Position numbers and translations under genes: made by a program. DNA of 64,000 bases from JABDBE01 sp049585795 (lineage in GTDB: Bacteria > Acidobacteriota > Terriglobia > Terriglobales > Acidobacteriaceae), in assembly GCA_049585795.1 (NCBI GenBank), contig JBAVAQ010000020.1, positions 1 to 64,000 on the forward strand, given 5' to 3'. This document shows, piece after piece, positions 46,908 to 55,683 of this stretch (its first letter is position 1; each line of letters opens with the position of its first letter). The notes beneath the pieces were generated by a model. That model was not told the origin of the DNA, did no database searches, and worked only from the letters and a program-made list of their open reading frames with translations.

Positions 46908-47180
46908 ATGGCTGAGCGCACGGTTTTCTGTGTCAAGTTGCATAAGGAGCTTCCGGGGTTGGATGAGCCCCCTTTTGACACGGAATTTGGCAAGAAGATT
47001 TACGACAACGTCTCGCAGCAAGCGTGGCAGGGGTGGACCGAATTCTGCAAGATGCTGTTGAATGAGTATCGCCTGAATCCGGCTCGCCGCGAAGACCAGG
47101 AAGCCATCGTCAAGCAAATGGAGCAATATTTCTTCGGCGAAGGTGCTGCCCCACCGAAAGAGTACGTACCGCAGAAATAG
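46908..47180 (+). CDS. yggX: Fe(II)-trafficking / oxidative damage protection protein YggX
   Basis: A 90-residue YggX protein with the single conserved Cys near the start (TVFCVKLHKELPGLD), then FGKKIYDNVSQQAWQGWTEF and the C-terminal EQYFFGEG. It protects Fe-S clusters from oxidative damage and helps iron delivery. GAGGAG precedes the ATG at 46908, which decides the start over the in-frame 46896. Confidence 0.94.
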   Translation: MAERTVFCVKLHKELPGLDEPPFDTEFGKKIYDNVSQQAWQGWTEFCKMLLNEYRLNPARREDQEAIVKQMEQYFFGEGAAPPKEYVPQK

Positions 47181-47326
47181 CTGAGCTTCAGGGACCGCTA
47201 GCTGGCCGAATACCGGGTCGTCGTCCCTCCCATAACCACGCGGTTGTTACCTTGGCGGATACTTGTTTACCGCATTGTTACCTTCATTTCATCGTCCCGT
47301 AACATTTGCGGGCTAAAAATTAAGGT

Positions 47327-48127
47327 ATGGATCCGCCCGTCTACGATACGCTGATCCTTTCCGACGTCCATCTTGGATCGGACACCAGCCGCGCACGCGA
47401 GGCCACTTGCTTGCTGAAGGAGAACCGCTTCCGGCGGCTCATTCTCTTGGGCGACATTTTCGCCGATCTCAATTTCCGCAGGCTGACCAAGGAACATTGG
47501 AAATTTCTCGGATACATCCGCAAGCTTTCCAATCCAAAACGTGATCTGGAAGTGGTTTGGGTCGAGGGAAATCACGACCAAGGCCTGGCCGACATTATGT
47601 CGCACCTGGTTGGAGTTCGCGTTTATCAGGAGTACGAGTGGGAGTACGGCGGTATGCGCCACCTCGCCATTCATGGCCATCAGTTTGACCGGCTCCTGGC
47701 CAACAACGTCCGCCTCAATTATTTTGGGACACTCTTCTATCTCTTGCTGCAGAAGCTTGATGTTAAGGGTAAACCGGTGGTCCGCTTGATCGACCGCATC
47801 AACACCCGCTGGTTGCGCATGTCGCACAAAGTGGCGTCCGGAGCGCTTTTTCACGCCCGCCTGCGCAAGGCAGACCGAATTTTCTGCGGTCATACTCACG
47901 AGGCCATGCACCAGGAGAAAGACGGCATCCATTATTACAATGCGGGCGGATGGGTCGACGACCGGCTCACCTACATAACGATCGACTCCGCAGGGGCGCG
48001 AATTCATGAATATCAACAGCCACCTGGCGGCCTTAATTCCAACGAGGAACAAGTCGAAAGTGATTCTGAATTTGCGGTTGAGCCCGCGCTACCCGAAGAT
48101 GCAGAATACGAAAATATTGGTGGCTGA
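47327..48127 (+). CDS. LpxH-like metallophosphoesterase
   Basis: A 266-residue calcineurin-type phosphoesterase with the full metal-binding set: LSDVHLGSD, LLGDIFADLN, EGNHDQ, IHGHQFD and CGHTHEA. It resembles UDP-2,3-diacylglucosamine diphosphatase LpxH. It is 36 bases upstream of a GT28-type glycosyltransferase, so the pair probably acts on a cell-envelope lipid; a housekeeping lpxH role is not proven. A charged tail of about 30 residues is extra. Confidence 0.8.
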   Translation: MDPPVYDTLILSDVHLGSDTSRAREATCLLKENRFRRLILLGDIFADLNFRRLTKEHWKFLGYIRKLSNPKRDLEVVWVEGNHDQGLADIMSHLVGVRVYQEYEWEYGGMRHLAIHGHQFDRLLANNVRLNYFGTLFYLLLQKLDVKGKPVVRLIDRINTRWLRMSHKVASGALFHARLRKADRIFCGHTHEAMHQEKDGIHYYNAGGWVDDRLTYITIDSAGARIHEYQQPPGGLNSNEEQVESDSEFAVEPALPEDAEYENIGG

Positions 48128-48163
48128 AGCCGCTTGCCCCGGCAACACCCGGTCAGGAGATTC

Positions 48164-49324
48164 TTGCGCAAACTGACGATCGTCTTCCACCACGCCGGTG
48201 GCGGACACCGCAGTACAGCTGACGCTCTACAGGCCACTCTCGCGGTGCAAGACCGGCCCTGGGACGTCAGTCTTCTCAATGTGCAAGACTTGCTCGCCCC
48301 GCTGGATGTACTCCACAAAGCGACCGGCCTGCACATCGAAGACACCTACAATCTGATTCTGCGAAAGGGCTGGACGCGGTTTACGCCGCAGCTGTTGGTA
48401 CTTCTGCTGGGAGCCATTCGTGTCGCTCACCCCTGGGTTGTGAAGGCACTGCGGGCGTATTGGGCGCAGCATCCGCCGGACCTGGTTCTCTCGGTGATCC
48501 CGCACTTCAATCGAGCGCTTGCCGAAAGTCTTCGCGAGCCCGGGGCAACGCCATTTGTCACTCTACTGACGGATCTGGCCGATTATCCGCCGCACTTCTG
48601 GATCGAGCGGGAATCCGAATATATTATCGTCGCTACCGAACGGGCCAAGCAACAGGCCCTGGAAATTGGCCACCCTTTGGATCACATCTTTGAAACCTCA
48701 GGAATGGTTTTGAAGCCCAGGTTCTATCAGAAAACTGCGGTCGATCGCGTCTCGGAACGCAAGCGACTCGGTCTTGAACCCGAATGTCCGACCGGCATTG
48801 TGCTTTTCGGCGGCCACGGATCTCGCGTGATGCTTGAAATTGCGAATAGGCTTGACCAAAGCAACAGCGGCGTCCAGTTGATTATGCTTTGTGGACATAA
48901 TCAGGAACTCGCCGCTCAGCTCAAGGGTTTGAAACCTAAAAAGCCGATCGCGGTTCAAGGGTTCACCGAGAATGTGGAGTCTTACATGGCATTGGCCGAC
49001 TTCTTCATTGGGAAACCGGGCCCCGGCTCGATCAGCGAAGCCCTGCAGTTCCACTTGCCTGTAATCGTGGAATGTAATGCAAAGACGCTGCCGCAAGAAC
49101 GCTACAATGCGGAATGGCTCACGGAAAAAGGTTACGGAATCGTGGTTTCCAGCTTTCAAGAAATTGTGCCCACAGTTCAGCGGCTGCTCCAGACCACGAC
49201 TTTCAATCAACTTCGTCGCAATGTCTGCGCCTATTCGAATCGTGCACTGTTTGAAGTGCCGGACATTCTGGAGAAATGCGCCAAACACCCAGTGTCTGCA
49301 GCTAAGGTTGAGACTATGGTCTGA
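48164..49324 (+). CDS. Glycosyltransferase of the MGDG-synthase/MurG-like family
   Basis: A GT28-type enzyme of about 386 residues. The N-terminal LTIVFHHAGGGHRSTADAL is the glycine loop of MGDG synthases; the C-terminal half has VLFGGHGSRVM and GFTENVESYMALADFFIGKPGPGSISEAL, the donor-binding part. A TTG start at 48164 has AGGAG upstream; a TTG at 48134 lacks it. Co-directional with the LpxH-like gene, so a glycolipid or lipid-linked sugar product is likely. Confidence 0.8.
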   Translation: MRKLTIVFHHAGGGHRSTADALQATLAVQDRPWDVSLLNVQDLLAPLDVLHKATGLHIEDTYNLILRKGWTRFTPQLLVLLLGAIRVAHPWVVKALRAYWAQHPPDLVLSVIPHFNRALAESLREPGATPFVTLLTDLADYPPHFWIERESEYIIVATERAKQQALEIGHPLDHIFETSGMVLKPRFYQKTAVDRVSERKRLGLEPECPTGIVLFGGHGSRVMLEIANRLDQSNSGVQLIMLCGHNQELAAQLKGLKPKKPIAVQGFTENVESYMALADFFIGKPGPGSISEALQFHLPVIVECNAKTLPQERYNAEWLTEKGYGIVVSSFQEIVPTVQRLLQTTTFNQLRRNVCAYSNRALFEVPDILEKCAKHPVSAAKVETMV

Positions 49325-49369
49325 TTATTTCGTCCCGCCCGAATCGACCGGCCACCGTTCTTGCCAGAA

Positions 49370-49633
49370 ATGGATTACAACCCCGGTCGAGATTCGCACG
49401 TTATTCTGCGTATTACTGAAAAAACGAGTTTGCAGCAGGTCGCCCTCAACTCGCCAACTGACGAGAGGGATCAAGTGAAAGTCAACGCCACCGCCCACGG
49501 CGTAAGCAAACGACGTGTTCGAGTCAGAAAAACCCGACGCGCTCTCGCTAATGTGGCCAGCCCCAAAAAGCGCTTACGCGAACGGCCGAACCTTGCCCGC
49601 GAAAGCGGCTTTCTGGAGATCCCAAACAATTAA
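49370..49633 (+). CDS. Possible small basic protein
   Basis: An open frame of 87 residues from an ATG at 49370, strongly basic in the middle (GVSKRRVRVRKTRR and SPKKRLRER). The codon pattern looks plausible, but no family is recognised and there is no good ribosome binding site. The stretch 49325-49719 otherwise holds nothing I can name. Confidence 0.3.
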   Translation: MDYNPGRDSHVILRITEKTSLQQVALNSPTDERDQVKVNATAHGVSKRRVRVRKTRRALANVASPKKRLRERPNLARESGFLEIPNN

Positions 49634-49719
49634 CTAGATTTTCACAGTCGCGCAACCGGTCCGCAAACATCCAATGAGTATCGTTAATTTCCAATCACAC
49701 GAAACCAAAGGAGCAGTGT

Positions 49720-50136
49720 GTGCCCGGCGCATGCTTTGCCGGCCGGATTAAGGAGTGCAGCTTGAAGTTAGATCTCGAAACCCGCGCAATAAATGACGTC
49801 ACCGTGCTTTTCTGCAGAGGCCGCTTTACCTATCGCGACGAAGCCATCGCGTTTTCTCAGAAAATTGCAGAGCTCTTGCCTTATGCGCGCCAAGTCGTAG
49901 TCGAATTCAGCGGCTTGGAGATCATCGACAGCGCCGGCCTTGGCGAGCTGGTGGTCGTGCATATGTGGATTCGAGCCAGTGGATGCTCGCTGAAACTGGC
50001 TGGGCTGAATGCTCAGGTCCAGCGCACACTTGAACTCACGAACCTGCTTTCGATTTTCGATGTACACCCCACGCTGGATGATGCTTTGCTTTCATTCCAG
50101 CGCAAGGTTGCAAAATCCTCAGGCCAAGCCGCCTAG
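49720..50136 (+). CDS. STAS-domain anti-sigma factor antagonist
   Basis: A 124- to 138-residue protein with a STAS fold: VVVEFSGLEIIDSAGLGELV contains the phosphorylatable Ser of the SpoIIAA family, which binds anti-sigma kinases in partner-switch regulation. Two starts look equally good: GTG at 49720 and TTG at 49762, each with AAGGAG 6 bases upstream. No kinase or phosphatase gene is adjacent. Confidence 0.85.
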   Translation: MPGACFAGRIKECSLKLDLETRAINDVTVLFCRGRFTYRDEAIAFSQKIAELLPYARQVVVEFSGLEIIDSAGLGELVVVHMWIRASGCSLKLAGLNAQVQRTLELTNLLSIFDVHPTLDDALLSFQRKVAKSSGQAA

Positions 50137-50140
50137 GATT

Positions 50141-50563
50141 TTAGACGTTTTCCCGTTGGTCAATTGAGATGGGCCCGCTACCAACCAGAAGAAGAAATAT
50201 CAGGCCGAGAAACATGCAGTAGTCGGTTCGCGCTTCATGCACGGCGCTCCAAAAACCTGCCCGAAACAGCATGGGAATCTTGGTCGTGACTATGGCAACG
50301 CTGATGTCGATGATCAGCGGAATAGTGGCCAATCGCGTTAACAAACCGATAATTAGAAGCGTCCCGCAGACAATTTCAACAATGCCGACAAACGGAGCGA
50401 AAAACTGCGGCGCCGGAATGCCAATCTTGATGAAGCGCCCTACACCGAGAGTCGCTGGAAAAAGAAACTTTTGAATACCCTCCGCCAGGAAAACGCCGCC
50501 CACCAACAACCGGATGAGAATCGTCGCGCGCGGAGCGCTCGGGTTGAGGGAAGGACTTGGCAT
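50141..50563 (-). CDS. DoxX-family membrane protein
   Basis: A 140-residue DoxX-type protein with four helices: LIRLLVGGVFLAEGIQKFLF, FFAPFVGIVEIVCGTLLIIGL, LATIPLIIDISVAIVTTKI and YCMFLGLIFLLLVGSG. The KFLFP motif at the first helix is typical. The family is tied to redox processes, but its role here is unclear. It starts 6 bases after the multicopper oxidase stop, so the two are co-transcribed. Confidence 0.85.
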   Translation of the reverse strand: MPSPSLNPSAPRATILIRLLVGGVFLAEGIQKFLFPATLGVGRFIKIGIPAPQFFAPFVGIVEIVCGTLLIIGLLTRLATIPLIIDISVAIVTTKIPMLFRAGFWSAVHEARTDYCMFLGLIFLLLVGSGPISIDQRENV

Positions 50564-50569
50564 AACACT

Positions 50570-51961
50570 TCACGCATACTTCATCAGAACCATAAATCCA
50601 AAGTCCATGTGCATCTGCTGATGGCAGTGAAAGAGCGCATTTCCCGGATTGTCCGCCGTGAAGTCAACCTCAACGACCTTATTGGCGTTGACGACGACCG
50701 TGTCTTTTAAAATGCCAGATGTAGCCTTGCCGTACACTTTTGTCAATTCAAAACTGTGTCGGTGCAGATGGACGGGATGGGCGTCGTCGCTCTCGTTCCG
50801 AAAGATCATGCGATAGCGTTTTCCGGCGTGAACCATCATCGGATCGGTGTGCGGATAAGATTTCCCGTTAATCGTCCATCTGTTGAAACCGCCATGACCA
50901 CCCGGGATTTTCTTGAAAACTAATTCGAATTGGCCGTCAGGTGCGCTAACACCGCTGGTCTCTTTTCCAAAGAGGGTGTAATCCCATCGCGACTTTTCGA
51001 GTTTCCCCCACTGTGGAGCACCCTTCTGATTGGCATACTCGACGACCACGCCGAAACCATTCTTGCGATCATCGTCATCCGTCGTGCCCAGAATCCAAAC
51101 CCCGGGCGAGTCCATGCTCACAATCGCATCTACGCGTTCTGATGCGCCGATCTGAAGAATTTTCACTTTTTGCGGCTTCGGCACCGGATTGCCATCCAGA
51201 GCCACCACTTCGAATTCGTGTGTGGGCAACGCCACATTCACTGTCTCGGTGGCGCTCGCGTTGAGGAAATGAAATAAAACTCGTTCCCCTTGCCGAACCT
51301 TGATGGGCTCCCCGTGTCCGAGAGCTTTGTCGTTAAACGAGAATGCGCGATAACCAACTTCCAGACCGTTATTCGGAGGCGGAGGCGCGCTGCCCTCGTC
51401 CGATTCCTCCATTGAGGCGCTGTAATAAGGTTCCCACTGATGCATGGCCAGGAAAACCTCGCTGTCATACTGGCCGGGATCGTTTTTGGGCTCGATGTAA
51501 ACGAAGCCGAACTGGCCGCTGTAGAGACTGCGATGAAGATCTTTCCCGGCAAAGGCGTGACTGTGATACCAACGCGTTCCGGTTGGCCTGGGCGTAAAGT
51601 TGTATCGGTGATGGCCGCCCGGTGTAACCGCCGGACTGCCTTCCTCCGTCGCGCCGTCAGCCTCTACGGAAATCATTTGCCCATGCCAATGGACGATTTC
51701 TTCATGATCCGTGTCGTTGAACACGTCAACCCTGATCGGAACGCCTTCCTTCATTCGCAGCAGTGGGCCCGGAACCTGGCCATTGTAGCCGAAGGTGTGA
51801 ATGGTTTTGCCGGGAGCGATGTCAAACGAAACGGGAGAGATACGCAGGGTGAAGTCGGCTTGTGATTGGGCTGCCCGACTCTTTGCACGTGCAAACAAGT
51901 CTTGCGAAGCAAGGCCCGCGATCGCGATCCCTGCATTTCTCAGAAAGTCCCGGCGTTCCAT
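50570..51961 (-). CDS. Multicopper oxidase
   Basis: A 463-residue three-domain copper oxidase. It begins with a Tat signal (ERRDFLRNAGIAIAGLA). All copper motifs are intact: VHWHGQMI, WYHSHAF, HPVHLHRHSFEL and FHCHQQMHMDFGFM (types 1, 2 and 3 copper). It oxidises a phenol-like or metal substrate with four-electron reduction of oxygen. The start at 51961 makes ATG-ERRDF the N-terminus; the upstream extension shadows the glycosyltransferase gene. In operon order it lies between a glycosyltransferase and DoxX. Confidence 0.9.
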   Translation of the reverse strand: MERRDFLRNAGIAIAGLASQDLFARAKSRAAQSQADFTLRISPVSFDIAPGKTIHTFGYNGQVPGPLLRMKEGVPIRVDVFNDTDHEEIVHWHGQMISVEADGATEEGSPAVTPGGHHRYNFTPRPTGTRWYHSHAFAGKDLHRSLYSGQFGFVYIEPKNDPGQYDSEVFLAMHQWEPYYSASMEESDEGSAPPPPNNGLEVGYRAFSFNDKALGHGEPIKVRQGERVLFHFLNASATETVNVALPTHEFEVVALDGNPVPKPQKVKILQIGASERVDAIVSMDSPGVWILGTTDDDDRKNGFGVVVEYANQKGAPQWGKLEKSRWDYTLFGKETSGVSAPDGQFELVFKKIPGGHGGFNRWTINGKSYPHTDPMMVHAGKRYRMIFRNESDDAHPVHLHRHSFELTKVYGKATSGILKDTVVVNANKVVEVDFTADNPGNALFHCHQQMHMDFGFMVLMKYA

Positions 51962-52002
51962 GTCTCTGCACTCTTCCGGAATTTCTCGACGAACTCTGCC
52001 CC

Positions 52003-52758
52003 CTAGAGCGGTTGGGAAACCGCGCTCGAAGGAACATAGTTTCCCTTTAGCGCGTACCAACGCACCTTCAGCAGTTCTACAAACATTCGGATGCCGTCGC
52101 GCAGGGGATGGATGCGTGTTCCTTCGCGATGCGACCATGCGACGGGGACTTCGCTGACCGTCAAGCCGAACTTTCTAGCCAGGTAGAGCAACTCCGGATC
52201 GAAGCCCCAACGCTCGATCTTCTGCTGCGGGAAAATTGCTTGTGCGCTGCGCCGGGTGAAAGCTTTAAAGCCACATTGCGTGTCTTTGAAGTGCAGGCCT
52301 AAAACAACGCGCAATGCCAGATTGAAGATTCGTCCAAAGAACCGGCGATGCAGCGGCTGTCTGCGAATCTGCAATCGCCGATCTACCCATCGCGATCCGA
52401 TCGCGATGTCCGCGCCGTTAACAATGGCCGTGAACAATTTGTCCGCCTCCTCAATCGGCGAGGACAGGTCAGCATCGCTGAACAGCAAAACGTCACCCTT
52501 CGCGTGCAGCATTCCGTTGCGGACGCTAAACCCCTTCCCCCGATTTCCAGGATTCTCCAGCATTCGCAACACGGCATGCTTCCTCGCATACTCAGAAAGG
52601 ATATCTGCCGTGCAATCACTCGATCCGTCATTCACGACGATCACTTCCACGTTCCAGCCGCGCTCGGTGGCATGCGCGAGAATTTTGTCTAGCGTGGCTG
52701 CGATGCGCGCGCTTTCGTTGTACGCCGGAAGGATAATGCTGTAGGTGGCAGGTTGCAA
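52003..52758 (-). CDS. Glycosyltransferase family 2, dolichyl-phosphate-glucose synthase-like
   Basis: A 251-residue GT2 enzyme with the signature SIILPAYNESARI, VNDGSSDCT, LFSDADLSSP and GFKAFTRRSAQ. The WGFDPELLYLARKFG stretch fits polyprenol-phosphate glycosyltransferases, which transfer a sugar from a nucleotide donor to a lipid carrier. It starts with TTG at 52758 within a heptamer-array region. Cytoplasmic; the membrane segment is absent. Confidence 0.87.
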   Translation of the reverse strand: MQPATYSIILPAYNESARIAATLDKILAHATERGWNVEVIVVNDGSSDCTADILSEYARKHAVLRMLENPGNRGKGFSVRNGMLHAKGDVLLFSDADLSSPIEEADKLFTAIVNGADIAIGSRWVDRRLQIRRQPLHRRFFGRIFNLALRVVLGLHFKDTQCGFKAFTRRSAQAIFPQQKIERWGFDPELLYLARKFGLTVSEVPVAWSHREGTRIHPLRDGIRMFVELLKVRWYALKGNYVPSSAVSQPL

Positions 52759-52761
52759 ATT

Positions 52762-52893
52762 TTAGCCATCAGCTGTTGGCGATCAGCCTTCAACTATTGA
52801 GATGCTAGTCTCGGGGATTGCCGCTTCAGAGTCAAGCTACGAAAGACAGCACGTAGAATTAAAGCCAATTCCCAATGCTGAAAGCTGACGGCT
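52762..52893. repeat. Inverted pair of degenerate heptamer arrays (locus C)
   Basis: The first array (52762-52796) reads TTAGCCA, TCAGCTG, TTGGCGA, TCAGCCT, TCAACTA. The second (52866-52893) reads, on the minus strand, AGCCGTC, AGCTTTC, AGCATTG. The units match as TAGCC(A/G)T and CAGCT(G/T)T on opposite strands. The pair fills the gap between the response regulator stop and the glycosyltransferase start. Confidence 0.65.
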
Positions 52894-52894
52894 A

Positions 52895-53935
52895 CTACGC
52901 CACTTGCCGCTGTTTCTGCAGCATGGACAAGAACTCTGCCACCAGTTCTTCATCCCACAGTCCGCCGCTGGCTTCCTGGCGCATGGTAGAAGCGGCATGC
53001 TCATGGCTTAGCGCCGGTTTGTAAGGTCGCGCTGTCCGCAAGGCGTCGTATACGTCCACCACCTGCAGGACTCTTGGAAGCAGAGGAATCTCCGACTTCT
53101 GCAATCCATCCGGATAGCCGCTGCCGTCCGAGTGCTCGTGATGATTGCGGATAATGGGCAGCACTAATCGCAGCGACTTCAACGGCCGGCAGATGTTTTC
53201 TCCGGTCACTGGGTGCTGTCGCATAATGGCCCACTCTTCATCGGTCAGGTTCGTCCCCTTCTTCAAAATGTCGTCGGGAACTGCGATTTTCCCCAAATCA
53301 TGCAAGTACCCGCCCCGCCGCAACGCCACGATCGACTCTTCACTCAGCCCCAGATGGCGCCCCAGATTGCTTGCATTCTCCGCCAGCCGTTCGCAATGTC
53401 CCTCGGTATAAGGGTCGCGGCTCTCAACGCTTAAGCCCAGGGTGCATAGCACGGACTCTGCCGTCTCCAATTCGTCGGTAAACTCCTTGAGTTTGAGCAA
53501 CGACTTGACACGGGCAAACAGTTCTTCTGAAAAAATAGGCTTATTTAAGAAGTCATCTGCTCCGGCTTCGATTCCCCGCAGCTTGTCCTCGCGGTCACTC
53601 AGCCCTGTAATCAAAACGAAGGGAATCAGCCGCGTCGCGGGGTTCTCCTTGACTTCGCGGCACAGCTCATAACCTGACTTGCCCGGCATCACGACATCGG
53701 AAAGAATCAGATCGGGAAGTTCTCTTCGAATCTCGCTTTCCGCGCGCGCGGCGTCCGGAACCGCCACTACCTCGTAACCGCGAGTAGCCAGCAGCTCTCG
53801 CATCAGTACCATCGTGTCCGGATTATCGTCGACCACCAATACGCGCGGAGCCCGACGCGGCGACAGTTCCCCCATTTCTTTGTAAGACGAAGAATGACTG
53901 GCAGGAGATGTCCGGAATTTGTGGGGAGGGCTCAT
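52895..53935 (-). CDS. Response regulator with HD-GYP phosphodiesterase domain
   Basis: A 346-residue two-domain regulator. REC spans residues 30-145 with phospho-acceptor D80 in ILSDVVMPG and Lys132. HD-GYP spans about 160-340 with H212-D213 in LHDLGK and the GYP at 273-275; it would break c-di-GMP when phosphorylated. No sensor kinase gene is adjacent. The start could also be the Met at residue 21. It is the second HD-GYP protein in the window. Confidence 0.93.
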   Translation of the reverse strand: MSPPHKFRTSPASHSSSYKEMGELSPRRAPRVLVVDDNPDTMVLMRELLATRGYEVVAVPDAARAESEIRRELPDLILSDVVMPGKSGYELCREVKENPATRLIPFVLITGLSDREDKLRGIEAGADDFLNKPIFSEELFARVKSLLKLKEFTDELETAESVLCTLGLSVESRDPYTEGHCERLAENASNLGRHLGLSEESIVALRRGGYLHDLGKIAVPDDILKKGTNLTDEEWAIMRQHPVTGENICRPLKSLRLVLPIIRNHHEHSDGSGYPDGLQKSEIPLLPRVLQVVDVYDALRTARPYKPALSHEHAASTMRQEASGGLWDEELVAEFLSMLQKQRQVA

Positions 53936-54110
53936 AACTGCGGTCGAGCGCTTTTGTTATTGTACCGGATTTAGCGTTAACTCAGACACTCTGCTTTGTT
54001 ATCTCTGCAAGCACACGTCTAACTCTTGCAAGTGTCGTTTTGGGACACCTGCGGACGCAATGTGCGATCAGACCTTGCCGAGGGTGCCAATCGATGCTTA
54101 GCCTCATAGC

Positions 54111-54776
54111 ATGCGTTCCTTCTTTCGCCTATTCTGCTTTCTCTTTCTCGCGGCCTCGGCTATGGCCGCCTCCAAACCGCACGTTATCGCCTTCGGAAAA
54201 TGGACCGTCATTAAATCGTCCTCCGAACTCGACCAAGATCGGCCCGAGGATTTGAAAATCCGGCCTTTGTATGTCGATATGCGATTGAAAGAATTTACCT
54301 TCGGCAGCCCGCACGAAGTAACCGAAGAGGTGTTCGTAGTGCGGCGTATCGTTCGCGTGAATGATACTCTTCCCCAGGAAACAATTACGCGCTGGAGTTG
54401 GCAGCGCAGTGGATGGATCATCGTCGACCGTGTCACCGGTCATATTTCGCAAGCCAGCCTGCCGGAGTTCGATTCTGACACTTCCTCAGCCACTTGGTAC
54501 CGCGATTACGTTGCTTATTGCGGAATATCGGACGATGGCCGCAAGATTTCTGCGGTCGTGATGCAACTCGGCCGCCGCAAACCCATCCTAAAAAAACCTC
54601 TGGGCGACGTGGCGAATGATGAAAAGGCCAGCGCGGAATGCGCTCCGCCGGCCTGGCAACGCCTGCCCACGCGGGTAAGTTTTGTTTCGCAGGCGGACCA
54701 GAAGTTCACCTTCGCAGTTCGCGGCCATAACGTAGAAGTGGTCACCGACGACGATCCAGAAGAAGGAACGCGGTAA
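54111..54776 (+). CDS. Secreted hypothetical protein
   Basis: A 221-residue protein with a Sec signal (FFRLFCFLFLAASAMA) followed by a soluble domain. The conserved-looking WTVIKSSSELDQDRPEDLKIRPLYVDMRLKEF and RWSWQRSGWIIVDRVTG stretches, read in part, occur in acidobacterial hypotheticals from memory. Function unknown. Confidence 0.65.
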   Translation: MRSFFRLFCFLFLAASAMAASKPHVIAFGKWTVIKSSSELDQDRPEDLKIRPLYVDMRLKEFTFGSPHEVTEEVFVVRRIVRVNDTLPQETITRWSWQRSGWIIVDRVTGHISQASLPEFDSDTSSATWYRDYVAYCGISDDGRKISAVVMQLGRRKPILKKPLGDVANDEKASAECAPPAWQRLPTRVSFVSQADQKFTFAVRGHNVEVVTDDDPEEGTR

Positions 54777-54829
54777 CAGCGTAGATCTCCCTGAGCGCCG
54801 TTAAAAGGGCCCTCACCGGCGTTTGTCGG

Positions 54830-55537
54830 CTATCGCAGTGCCATGCTATTCACATGTCTGACCAACAGGAATCCCAGGAAAAGTACGACGCCGGCAGCGA
54901 CAAAAACTCCGCCCCGCCACCGATCACGAATTTCTGGCGGCGCTGTCAGGTGCTTGGCCAGCACCGCTCCAATTGCCAGCCCAGACAACAGTCCGCCAAT
55001 ATGAGCCGCATTATCGACTCCGATTCCTGACAGCAACGCCCCGAAGAACAAATTGTATCCGGCAAAGGCCAGCAGGCTTTTCAGCGTGCTCTGCATTGCC
55101 TGCTTGGGAATCGGCAGACGGCCAAGATAAAGCGCGGCGATCAGAGCTCCGGCAAGTCCGAAAATCGCCCCCGAAGCACCCACGCCAACTGCAACCGGAT
55201 GCCACCACAGACTGGCGAGACTGCCAGCGATGCCGCAAAAAGTGTAAGTCAGCACGTACGTCCAAGGCTCGAAGACGCGTTCGGCCAGGAAACCCAAGTT
55301 CCACAAGCACCACATATTAAAAAGGATGTGGATAATTCCGCCGTGAATGTAGTTCGAAGCCAGCATGCGCCACGGCTCTGGACCGAGCGAAAGCGGACCG
55401 TAGTTCGCTCCCAACTTCAATAGCTGCACAGGGCTCGGGCTTATGGGCGATATGCCCATCAGCACCATCACCACAAACACGGCAATGTTCATGCCCACCA
55501 AAGTGGTCGTAATGGGCGATTTATTTTTCATAAGCAT
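54830..55537 (-). CDS. Rhomboid-family intramembrane serine protease
   Basis: A 235-residue rhomboid with six helices. The catalytic dyad is visible: Ser122 in GVGASGAIFGLAG and His179 in DNAAHIGGLLSG; the oxyanion residues His70 and Asn74 are in HILFNMWCLW. It cleaves membrane protein substrates within the bilayer. Length matches the family. It is a lone gene convergent with the secreted hypothetical. Confidence 0.92.
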   Translation of the reverse strand: MLMKNKSPITTTLVGMNIAVFVVMVLMGISPISPSPVQLLKLGANYGPLSLGPEPWRMLASNYIHGGIIHILFNMWCLWNLGFLAERVFEPWTYVLTYTFCGIAGSLASLWWHPVAVGVGASGAIFGLAGALIAALYLGRLPIPKQAMQSTLKSLLAFAGYNLFFGALLSGIGVDNAAHIGGLLSGLAIGAVLAKHLTAPPEIRDRWRGGVFVAAGVVLFLGFLLVRHVNSMALR

Positions 55538-55683
55538 TCAGCGATAAGCCCAACTCCGTTCCCGATCAAGCCTGACCAACACACTAACAGAAGCGCGCGA
55601 CGCGATAGAGTCCGCCGCGTAAGACGGGTGTGGGCTCATGCGATACAATTCCGCCGAGCAGTGCTCCCGATTCTGATTTCCTT

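Noticed and set aside
47240..47285. Three TTGTTACC-like copies before the LpxH-like gene
   Set aside because: Spacing is irregular and the match short; not distinguishable from chance.
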